A DNA stretch of 64,000 bases from Sphingomonas sp. SORGH_AS_0879 (lineage in GTDB: Bacteria; Pseudomonadota; Alphaproteobacteria; Sphingomonadales; Sphingomonadaceae), in NCBI RefSeq assembly GCF_030819175.1, contig NZ_JAUTBJ010000002.1, positions 3,905,001 through 3,969,000 of the forward strand, read 5' to 3'. The translations under genes were made by a program, and so were the position numbers. Under the pieces are notes generated by a model that was not told the origin of the DNA, did no database searches, and worked only from the letters and a program-made list of their open reading frames with translations. Shown piece after piece: positions 57,259-64,000 of the stretch; position 1 is the first letter of the stretch; the number at the start of each line of letters is the position of its first letter.

Positions 57259-58317
57259 TCAGGCGTCCTTCAACAGGGTCTTGAGCGCCTGGCCGATGCG
57301 GACCGGGCCGGGGAAATAGGCCCATTCCAGGCTGTGCGGATAGGGCGTGTCGAAGCCGGTCACGCGCGCGATCGGCGCTTCGAGGTGATAGAAGCAGCGC
57401 TCCTGGACCAGCGCGGACAGCTCCGCGCCGAAGCCCGCCGTGCGCGTCGCCTCGTGCACGATCATGCAGCGTCCGGTCTTCTTCACCGATTCCTCGATCG
57501 ACTCGATGTCGAGCGGGATCAGCGTGCGCAGGTCGAGGATTTCGGCGTCGACGCCCATCTCCGCGACCACGGCGGCGCAGACATGGACCATCGTGCCATA
57601 GCAGAGGATCGTCACCGCCTCGCCCGCGCGCACCGTCGTCGCCTTGCCGAGCGGGACTTTGTAATAGCCGGTCGGCACCGCGCCACCGGGATGCTTCGAC
57701 CAGTTCTCGGCCGGGCGATCCCAATGGCCGTTGAACGGGCCGTTATAGATGCGCTTGGGCTCGAAGAAGAGGACGGGGTCATTGTCCTCGATCGCGGCGA
57801 TCAACAGGCCCTTGGCGTCATAGGGCGTGGCCGGGATCACCGTCTTTATCCCGGAGACATGGGTGAAGATGCCCTCCGGCGACTGGCTGTGCGTCTGCCC
57901 GCCGAAGATGCCGCCACCGAAGGGCGAGCGCACCGTGATCGGCGCGGTGAACTCGCCCGCCGAGCGATAGCGCAGCCGCGCCGCCTCGCTGACCAACTGG
58001 TCGAGCGCGGGGTAGATATAGTCGGCGAACTGAATCTCCGGCACCGGTCGCAGGCCGTACGCGCCCATGCCGACCGCGACGCCGATGATGCCGCATTCGG
58101 TGATCGGCGTGTCGAACACGCGGGTCTTGCCATATTTCTTCTGGAGGCCCGCAGTCGCGCGGAAGACGCCGCCGAAATAGCCGACATCCTCGCCCATCAC
58201 GACCACATCCGGGTCGCGCGCCATGACCACGTCCATGGCGGAGTTGATCGCCTGGATCATGTTCATGCGGGTGGTTTCGCCCGTTTCGGGGGCGGTTTCG
58301 GTGCTAGGATCGCTCAT
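57259..58317 (-). CDS. bkdA2: Branched-chain 2-oxoacid dehydrogenase E1 beta
   Basis: A 352-residue transketolase-like pyrimidine-binding subunit: VVMGEDVGYFGGVFRAT, PITECGIIGVAVGMGAYG, FADYIYPALDQLVSEAARLR, RSPFGGGIFGGQTHSQSPEG, and C-terminal DLRTLIPLDIESIEESV. With E1alpha it decarboxylates branched-chain 2-oxoacids using ThDP. Start ATG 58317; a repeat of family A lies in the spacer upstream. 1-bp gap to the E2 gene. Confidence 0.92.
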   Translation of the reverse strand: MSDPSTETAPETGETTRMNMIQAINSAMDVVMARDPDVVVMGEDVGYFGGVFRATAGLQKKYGKTRVFDTPITECGIIGVAVGMGAYGLRPVPEIQFADYIYPALDQLVSEAARLRYRSAGEFTAPITVRSPFGGGIFGGQTHSQSPEGIFTHVSGIKTVIPATPYDAKGLLIAAIEDNDPVLFFEPKRIYNGPFNGHWDRPAENWSKHPGGAVPTGYYKVPLGKATTVRAGEAVTILCYGTMVHVCAAVVAEMGVDAEILDLRTLIPLDIESIEESVKKTGRCMIVHEATRTAGFGAELSALVQERCFYHLEAPIARVTGFDTPYPHSLEWAYFPGPVRIGQALKTLLKDA

Positions 58318-58328
58318 CGATACTCTTC

Positions 58329-58431
58329 CACCCCGGCGAAGGCCGGGGTCCAGTTGCAAGACGATAGGAGGCGCGCAATGCCCTGCGGACGCCGGGACGT
58401 GGCGACTGGACCCCGGCCTTCGCCGGGGTGG
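58329..58431. repeat. Intergenic inverted repeat, family A (copy 2)
   Basis: CACCCCGGCGAAGGCCGGGG-TCCAGTTG (58329-58357) faces ACTGGACCCCGGCCTTCGCC-GGGGTG (58405-58431). Same unit as 1779-1870. It sits between E1alpha and E1beta, possibly attenuating operon expression. Confidence 0.75.
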
Positions 58432-58444
58432 TGCGGACGGGTGT

Positions 58445-59740
58445 TCACTTGCGCGCCCATGGCCGTCCGCTCGCCCGTTCCTCGTCGAGCATCTGCTGGC
58501 GCTGCTCGCGAAGGTGCCAGGGCATCTCCTCGAACACGCCGTCGAACATGCTGTCGAGCGGCTGGTGCAGGCCGTGACCGAGAATGCCGTTCGCCTCGGC
58601 CGCCTTTTGCGCGGCGCGGACTTGCTCGGCGACTTCGCGGTCCTGAGCCGCGTGGCGGTCCTCGTCCCATTCGCCCAAGCCGATCAGATGATCCTTCAAC
58701 CGCCGGATCGGATCGCCCAGCGGCCAGGCGGTCGGCTCGCCCGCCGAGCGATACTGGGTGGGATCGTCGGAGGTCGAGTGCCCCTCGGTGCGATAGGTGA
58801 AATGCTCGATCAGCGTCGCGCCCTGATTGGTCCGCGCCCGCTCGGCCGCCCATTGCGTGGCCGCATAGACCGCCAGCGCGTCATTGCCGTCCACCCGAAG
58901 GCCTGCAAGGCCATAGCCGATCGCCCGCGCGGCAAAGGTCGTCGCCTCCGCGCCCGCGAAACCGGAAAAGCTGGAGATCGCCCACTGGTTGTTGACGACG
59001 TTCATCACGACCGGCGCGCGATAGACGGCGGCGAAGGTGCAGGCCGAGTGGAAGTCGCCCTCCGCCGTCGAGCCCTCGCCGCACCACACCGCCGCGATCC
59101 GCGTATCGCCCTTCGCGGCCGAGGCCATCGCCCAGCCCACCGCCTGCGGATACTGCGTCGTCAGATTGCCCGAGATCGAGAAGAACCCGGCCTCTTTCGC
59201 GGAATACATGATGGGCAATTGCTTGCCCCCCAGCCGGTCCGCGCTGTTGGAATAGATCTGGTTCATCATGTCGACCAGCGGCCAGTCGCGCGCGATCAAC
59301 AGCCCCTGCTGGCGATAGGAGGGGAAGCACATATCCTCATGATCCAGCGCATGGGCGGCGGCGACGGCGACCGCCTCCTCGCCCAGCGCCTTCATGTAGA
59401 AGCTGGTCTTGCCCTGACGCTGGGCGCGGAACATGCGCTCGTCAAAGGCGCGGAGCAGCACCATGTGGCGCAGCATCCGGCGGAGCCGATCGGGCGAGAG
59501 CTTGGGATCCCAAGGGCCGACCGCGCGGCCCTCGTCATCGAGCACGCGGATCAGCGTGTAGGCGAGTTCGTGGAAGCTGTCGGCAGGCGCGGCGGTGTCC
59601 GGGCGGCGCTGGGCACCGGCGGGCGGAACCTCCACCCCGGCGAAGTCGACCGCATCGCCCGGCCGGAATTTCGGCTCGGGCACGTGCAGTTGCAACGGGG
59701 CCAGGTTGGCGCGCGAAATGCCTTCTGGCGGCACGGCCAT
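58445..59740 (-). CDS. bkdA1: Branched-chain 2-oxoacid dehydrogenase E1 alpha
   Basis: A 431-residue ThDP-binding subunit: ALGEEAVAVAAAHAL, MCFPSYRQQGLL, ThDP motif AVWCGEGSTAEGDFHSACTFAAVYRAPVV..., and RTEGHSTSDDPTQYR, the phosphorylation-loop region of E1alpha proteins. First gene of the operon (GGAGAGAG before ATG 59740). Converts 2-oxo-isovalerate-type acids with E1beta and E2. The N-terminal PEPKFRPGD extension is typical of the branched-chain type. The 59741-59948 spacer upstream shows only a short CCCCAGC/GCTGGGG hairpin. Confidence 0.92.
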   Translation of the reverse strand: MAVPPEGISRANLAPLQLHVPEPKFRPGDAVDFAGVEVPPAGAQRRPDTAAPADSFHELAYTLIRVLDDEGRAVGPWDPKLSPDRLRRMLRHMVLLRAFDERMFRAQRQGKTSFYMKALGEEAVAVAAAHALDHEDMCFPSYRQQGLLIARDWPLVDMMNQIYSNSADRLGGKQLPIMYSAKEAGFFSISGNLTTQYPQAVGWAMASAAKGDTRIAAVWCGEGSTAEGDFHSACTFAAVYRAPVVMNVVNNQWAISSFSGFAGAEATTFAARAIGYGLAGLRVDGNDALAVYAATQWAAERARTNQGATLIEHFTYRTEGHSTSDDPTQYRSAGEPTAWPLGDPIRRLKDHLIGLGEWDEDRHAAQDREVAEQVRAAQKAAEANGILGHGLHQPLDSMFDGVFEEMPWHLREQRQQMLDEERASGRPWARK

Positions 59741-59948
59741 GCTCTCTCCTCAACGCTTCGCCCGATTCCGTCGGGTCGTTGCTATCTTTCAACCGGATGA
59801 CATTTTATTTCAAGCACCTTTTGGAGCGCTTCATCCGGTCGAACGCGTCGAGTGGCGGGATTTCTCCCATCATTCCCGTCGCCCCAGCGCAGGCTGGGGC
59901 CTTTTGGAGAGGGAAGGCTGCTCTCTCCAAGGGGCCACGACGGGTGCT

Positions 59949-61922
59949 TTACTGGCCGCTGATCGCCATCTCGAACGGCACCACCGGATGCGGGGCCTCG
60001 TCATAGACATTGACGACCGGCGCATCGGCCCAGGCATAGCGGACGCGGACATCGCCCGGCGTCGCACCGGCCAACCGCACCTCCGCGCCGTTCACCGTCG
60101 CACTCGCGTAGCGACAGGCCGACGCATCGCACAACTCGAACCCGATCGGTGCCGCCCCGCTCCACGCATGGAGCGCCCCCTGCACGCCCGCAAAGCGCAG
60201 CACCACCTCGCCCTGGCCCCGCGTCGCAGAGGCGATCATCGGGCCCGAGGCATTGGCGCGGTCCCCCGCGTCCAGATGCGTTTGCGCGAAGACCAGCCGC
60301 TTGGCGAGTTCGTTCTTGTCCGCCGGGTGGATGTCGTTGCGCACCCCGATATCGATCGTCGTCGCCAGCGCGCTATGCGCATCGCGCAGCACCGCCAGCC
60401 GCTGCGTCTCCCGCAGCGCCGCCCAGCCGCTATCCTCGATCTTGACCGGCGGCGCGCCGAAATTGGCGAGTTGCACGATCAGGAAGGGCAGGTTCGCATC
60501 CCCGAACTGCCGCCGCCACCCGGTCATCAGCGCGGCCAGACGGTCGCCATAATCGGCACGGCCCACATCGGATTCGCCCTGATACCAGGCGACGCCCTTC
60601 AACCCGATCGGCCCCAGCGGTGCGATCATGCCGTTATAGAGGGTGCCGAGCCCCGCATGGCTTTCCCAAGGGCTGCGCGGATAACTCTGGTCGTTCGCCT
60701 TGTAGATGGAATAGCGCCAGCCGGAGCCGAGCGGGATCGGCTGGCCGCCGGCGGGCGTGAACCGGATCTTGTCGCCGGGCCCGAACATGCCGCCCGGACC
60801 ATAGGTATCGCCCAGCCCGATGACGATCTCGTTGCGCCCCTTCTTCAACGCCGCACGCGGCACGGTGTAGCGCCGCCAGTCGCCCCAGCCGAAGGTCGCC
60901 CCGACCACCACGCCGTTGATCCACACGGTGTCGAGTTCGTCGATCCCCGCCAGTTCGATCACCCCGTCGCCGGTCGGCGCGGCGGGAAGGTCGAAGTCCT
61001 GCCGGAACCAGACCAGCCCGTTATAATCGGCAAGCGCAGGCACGCCCCATTCCTCCCAGGGGCTGAATTTGGGCACCAGTTGCCAGGTCAGGCGGTCGGG
61101 CGCGTTCCATGGCTCCTGCCCGCGCTTCGTCCCGCTCGCCTTGCGCCACCAGTCACCCCAGCGATCGCCGAACGCGCGGAGCCCCGCCGCATGGTCGCGG
61201 GCATAAAGCGCCAGCAGATCGGCATCGGCGGACAGGCCCGGCAGCTTGCGCGCGTCGGCCCCGGCGATCCAGGGCAGGATCTTGGTCCCGCCCCAACTCG
61301 AATCGATCGCGCCCATCGGCACGTTCGCCTTGGCGGCCAGGTCCTTGACCATCAGATAGCAGGCCGCCGAGAAATCGCGGACGCTCTCGGGGGCCGACGC
61401 CGCCCAGACGGGACGCTTCTCCAGCATTTCGTCGGCGGACAGTCCGACATGATGCGCGATATCGAGCAGCCGGATACGGTCATTGGCCGAACCGCCGACC
61501 AGCCCTTCGCCGTTCAACGCCTGCTTGGTCGGATATTCCATGTTGGACTGGCCCGAACACAGCCAGACATCGCCGATCAGCAGATCGTCCATGCTGTCCG
61601 CCGCGCCGTCCCTGCCGGTCGCGCTCAGGGTCAGCGGGGTCGCCGTCGCCGCCATGGCGGGCAGCGTCGCGCGCCAGCGGCCCTGGCGATCGGCCGTGGC
61701 ATCGGTGCTTTGGTCACCCAGCTTGACGGTCACGCGCTCGCCCGCATCGCCCAGCCCCTCGACGACGATCGGGCGGTCGCGTTGCAGGACGGCATGCGCG
61801 CTCATCGGGGTCAGGATGCGGGGCCGCGCCTCCGCCATGAGCGGCCATGCCGCCACCGCGCCAAATGCGAGCGCCAGACCCACGCCGCCCCGAGCACCCG
61901 AACGCCATTGCCCCTTCCGCAT
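59949..61922 (-). CDS. Sialate O-acetylesterase-like SGNH protein
   Basis: A 657-residue exported esterase. Start ATG 61922 gives a signal peptide (GLALAFGAVAAWPLMAEA). The nucleophile Ser lies in WLCSGQSNMEYP, followed by SSWGGTKILPWI and, later, VAWYQGESDVGRADYG and a GVRNDIHPADK motif with the Asp-x-x-His pair. A beta-sandwich insert is between. It deacetylates sialic acids or acetylated xylan-type sugars. Single gene; context includes sugar degradation but no sialic-acid genes. Confidence 0.87.
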   Translation of the reverse strand: MRKGQWRSGARGGVGLALAFGAVAAWPLMAEARPRILTPMSAHAVLQRDRPIVVEGLGDAGERVTVKLGDQSTDATADRQGRWRATLPAMAATATPLTLSATGRDGAADSMDDLLIGDVWLCSGQSNMEYPTKQALNGEGLVGGSANDRIRLLDIAHHVGLSADEMLEKRPVWAASAPESVRDFSAACYLMVKDLAAKANVPMGAIDSSWGGTKILPWIAGADARKLPGLSADADLLALYARDHAAGLRAFGDRWGDWWRKASGTKRGQEPWNAPDRLTWQLVPKFSPWEEWGVPALADYNGLVWFRQDFDLPAAPTGDGVIELAGIDELDTVWINGVVVGATFGWGDWRRYTVPRAALKKGRNEIVIGLGDTYGPGGMFGPGDKIRFTPAGGQPIPLGSGWRYSIYKANDQSYPRSPWESHAGLGTLYNGMIAPLGPIGLKGVAWYQGESDVGRADYGDRLAALMTGWRRQFGDANLPFLIVQLANFGAPPVKIEDSGWAALRETQRLAVLRDAHSALATTIDIGVRNDIHPADKNELAKRLVFAQTHLDAGDRANASGPMIASATRGQGEVVLRFAGVQGALHAWSGAAPIGFELCDASACRYASATVNGAEVRLAGATPGDVRVRYAWADAPVVNVYDEAPHPVVPFEMAISGQ

Positions 61923-62020
61923 CGTCAACCCTCTCCTGTACCGACGATACCGCCCGTTCGCGTCCATCGGCTGTCCCGCCGATCATAGGTTCTCCGGAAT
62001 GATAACGCTATCGGGAAACG

Positions 62021-62145
62021 ATCCTCCCCGGCACGGGGAGGGGGACCAGCGAAGCTGGCGGAGGGGCGTCCCACACAGGACATGCCTTGCGGAAGCCCCC
62101 CTCGTCAGGGCTTCGCCCTGCCACCTCCCCTGCCGGGGAGGATTT
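62021..62145. repeat. Intergenic inverted repeat, family B (copy 2)
   Basis: CCTCCCCGGCACGGGGAGG start, inner blocks AGCGAAGCT and AGGGCTTCGCCCT, and CCTCCCCTGCCGGGGAGG at the end. Block order matches 1914-2040. Its right end overlaps the stop of the next gene. Confidence 0.65.
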
Positions 62146-62999
62146 CAGCGATCGTCCTCGAACGACACTATCGCCTGGATCGGGAAATGGTCCGATGGAT
62201 AGGTCTTGCCCTGATGGTAGGTATCGGTGGCGACCGTGTCCGCCCTGAACCCGCGCAGGAACAGATAGTCGATCCGCCGGTCGGGCGTGCCGGTGAAGTC
62301 GTGAAAGGTCATCTCCGGCCCCTCGCGCCGCTTGGCGGTGGTCCATGCATCGCTCAGCGCGGTCGCCAGGGTGCGATAGGCGGCGGTGTCGGGCCGCGCG
62401 TTCATGTCCCCGGCCAGCACCACCGGCAAGTCCTTCGCCAGCTTGGGCAGGCGCGACAGGATCAGCTTCGCCGAGCGGTCCCGCGCCTCGGCATCCTCCT
62501 CCCGGTGCGCCAGATGGGTGTCGATGAACAGGAAGCGCTGGGGCTTTTGCCCCTTGGTCTCGAACACCGCCCAGTTCGCCATGCGCGGCAGGTCGGTGCC
62601 CCAGCTCCGGCTGCCGACGGTTTCGGGTGTATCGGACAACCAGAAGTCGCCATGCCCGATCAGGGTCAGGCGATCCGGACGATAGAATATGCCCATATGC
62701 TCGTCGCCATGCCCGCCACGCCGGTCGCGCCCGAACCAGCGATAGGCGGGAAGCGCGCGCACGATGTCGTCACCCTGCCGCTGGAGCAGTTCCTGCGTGC
62801 CTATCAGATCGGGCGCGGCGCGGCGGAGCAGTTCGACCAGCACGGGCCGCCGCACTGCCCAGCGCTGCGGCCCCTCGTCGGAGGCATAGCGGACGTTGAA
62901 CGTCATGACCTTCAGCGGCTGGGCGATGGCCGCCACCGGGGCCAGCAGCGCCGCCGCCAGCGCCATCACGATCCGCCCGTTCCGCCACGCTTTCATCAT
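62145..62999 (-). CDS. Endonuclease/exonuclease/phosphatase family protein, exported
   Basis: A 284-residue EEP-fold hydrolase with a signal peptide (RIVMALAAALLAPVAAIAQ). Motifs: VMTFNVRYA (Asn), IGTQELLQRQ (Glu), FIDTHLAHRE, VVLAGDMNARPD and RRIDYLFLRG, YPSDHFPI (Asp-His). It cleaves phosphodiester or phosphomonoester bonds with Mg2+; in sphingomonads such proteins may hydrolyse phospholipids or sugar phosphates. Start ATGATG at 62999. Located 145 bp after the PiuC-type gene. Confidence 0.85.
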   Translation of the reverse strand: MMKAWRNGRIVMALAAALLAPVAAIAQPLKVMTFNVRYASDEGPQRWAVRRPVLVELLRRAAPDLIGTQELLQRQGDDIVRALPAYRWFGRDRRGGHGDEHMGIFYRPDRLTLIGHGDFWLSDTPETVGSRSWGTDLPRMANWAVFETKGQKPQRFLFIDTHLAHREEDAEARDRSAKLILSRLPKLAKDLPVVLAGDMNARPDTAAYRTLATALSDAWTTAKRREGPEMTFHDFTGTPDRRIDYLFLRGFRADTVATDTYHQGKTYPSDHFPIQAIVSFEDDR

Positions 63000-63112
63000 C
63001 TCGCCATCCTCAAACACCCGCCCGCCCCGATCGGAGCAGGCCATGGCCGCTCTTGGCAAGCCTGCATGGCATTGGCGTGACGGTTTGACGGTTCGGATGC
63101 TTACCCCAGCGA

Positions 63113-63796
63113 TCAGGCGTCGGCCCAGCGCCTTAGCAAATTATGATAGACCCCGGTCAGTTCGACCACCGACCGGTCGCCCTGCCCCTTGTCCGCCCCG
63201 ACCCGCTGGATCGCGCGGTCGAGGTCGAACAGGATGCGCCGCTCGCCATCGTCGCGGACCATCGACTGGATCCACAGGAACGAGGCGACCCGCGTGCCGC
63301 GTGTCACCGGCTCGACCCGGTGGAGGCTGGAGGCCGGATAGAGGACCGCGCTGCCCGCCGACAGCTTGACCCGCTGTTCGCCGTACAGATCCTCGACCAC
63401 CAGTTCGCCGCCGTCATAGGCCGCCGCGTCCTCCAGGAAGAGCGTCAGCGACAGGTCGGAGCGCATCCGAAAGTCGCTGCCCCGCTTCAACCGGACGGCA
63501 TTGTCGACATGCACGTCGAACGCCTGCCCCCCGGCATAGCGGTTGAACAGCGGCGGATAGACTTTGAGCGGCAGGGCCGCCGCCACGAACAATGGCGAGC
63601 GGCCCAGCGCGTCGAGGACCATCCGCCCCGCCTCGATCGCCGCCGCCGAATCCTCGGGCAACTGGTCGTTGCGTTTCGCCAGCGCCGCCTGTGGCCCGGA
63701 GGTGGCGTTGCCGTCCGCCCAGGCGCCCGCATCGATGAGGCTGCGGACCCGGGCGACCCCGGCGGGATCGAGGATGTCGGGGAGGACGATCAACAT
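63113..63796 (-). CDS. piuC: PiuC/PKHD-type Fe(II)/2-oxoglutarate hydroxylase
   Basis: A 227-residue dioxygenase: [19 protein letters not shown] with the HxD metal motif, [41 protein letters not shown] with the distal His and 2-oxoglutarate Arg, and [18 protein letters not shown]. PiuC genes accompany TonB siderophore receptors in iron-uptake regulons. Here the receptor's 3' end lies 18 bp upstream, in the same direction. A Fur site would lie upstream of the window. Confidence 0.9.
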   Translation of the reverse strand: MLIVLPDILDPAGVARVRSLIDAGAWADGNATSGPQAALAKRNDQLPEDSAAAIEAGRMVLDALGRSPLFVAAALPLKVYPPLFNRYAGGQAFDVHVDNAVRLKRGSDFRMRSDLSLTLFLEDAAAYDGGELVVEDLYGEQRVKLSAGSAVLYPASSLHRVEPVTRGTRVASFLWIQSMVRDDGERRILFDLDRAIQRVGADKGQGDRSVVELTGVYHNLLRRWADA

Positions 63797-63814
63797 CGGC
63801 GAAGCCTAGCCCGT

Positions 63815-64000
63815 TCAGAAATTGTAGAACAGGCTCAGCGTCGCCTGCCGCCGGTCGCCGGGAATCGCCCAGCCGCCGGTGACGACGCCGGTCGTCGCAT
63901 TGATGTTGTTGCGCACGCCCGTGACATATTTCTCGTCGGTGAAATTCTGGACGTTGAGCTGCATCGTCCAGCGCTGCGCGATGGTATAGGCCAGATAGGT
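63815..64000 (-). CDS. TonB-dependent receptor, C-terminal end
   Basis: The last 61 residues of a receptor continuing past the right edge: RWTMQLNVQNFTDEKYVTGV, then NNINATTGVVTGG and ATLSLFYNF with terminal Phe. NVQNFTDEKY is a typical last-strand motif of siderophore receptors. It is co-directional with piuC downstream, as in Fiu/PiuA-PiuC pairs. Confidence 0.85.
   Translation of the reverse strand, partial: TYLAYTIAQRWTMQLNVQNFTDEKYVTGVRNNINATTGVVTGGWAIPGDRRQATLSLFYNF

Overview
The window is high-GC alphaproteobacterial DNA, most likely from Sphingomonas or a close relative. The evidence is family-level: a complete oxidative pentose (Weimberg-type) cluster, a CpdR-like regulator, SapC and PiuC proteins, TonB-dependent receptors beside polysaccharide hydrolases, and intergenic inverted repeats of a kind often seen in sphingomonads. 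I could run no search, so the genus is an inference.

Left chromosomal arm (1-16.2 kb). Genes at 1-9948 form a sugar regulon. It holds a 2-oxoglutarate-semialdehyde dehydrogenase (cut by the window edge), a GntR/FCD regulator, an SMP-30 lactonase, a sugar 1-dehydrogenase, an FAH-fold 2-keto-3-deoxy-sugar-acid dehydratase, an IlvD/Edd sugar-acid dehydratase, a secreted aldose epimerase and a FucP-type transporter. Together these cover every step from pentose to 2-oxoglutarate. Next come a DUF1826 gene behind a Zur-like palindrome and a DUF1624 membrane protein. A leftward copper operon follows: anti-sigma-like protein, CnrX/ZraP-like periplasmic protein, ECF sigma factor, CopA, CopB.

Integrated element (about 16.4-40.84 kb). 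A 24.4-kb element sits in the 3' end of tRNA-Val(GAC). The intact tRNA and the integrase are at the right end, and a 90-bp near-identical copy of the tRNA 3' part plus its terminator is at the left end. The element carries a MobA/MobL-type relaxase with an oriT-like region, a serine recombinase, a RepA-like ATPase, hipBA, and a phosphorothioation (Dnd) locus. The leftward operon dndA-dndC-dndD-dndE has 4-bp overlaps throughout and no dndB. It converges on a rightward, translationally coupled five-gene operon: a small protein, a second DndD-like ATPase, a DndE-FtsK fusion, an AAA ATPase, and a TOPRIM/DUF4435-like protein. I read this second operon as the candidate restriction or effector arm of the PT system. 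It is the best candidate here for an undescribed system. Between the Dnd locus and the mobilisation genes lie remnants of a papain-like peptidase and an HNH endonuclease.

Right chromosomal arm (40.9-64 kb). This holds cpdR-like, N-formylglutamate amidohydrolase, a frameshifted GFA gene, cytochrome b561, sapC, an FAD-linked oxidase, a DEAD-box helicase with a DUF1289 gene, enoyl-CoA hydratase, and a TonB receptor with a glucoamylase-type hydrolase. After these come an SDR, a frameshifted rarD, a branched-chain 2-oxoacid dehydrogenase operon (E1alpha-E1beta-E2), a sialate O-acetylesterase-like protein, an endonuclease/exonuclease/phosphatase protein, a PiuC-type hydroxylase and the 3' end of a TonB receptor. 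A palindromic repeat is inserted in frame in the E2 linker.
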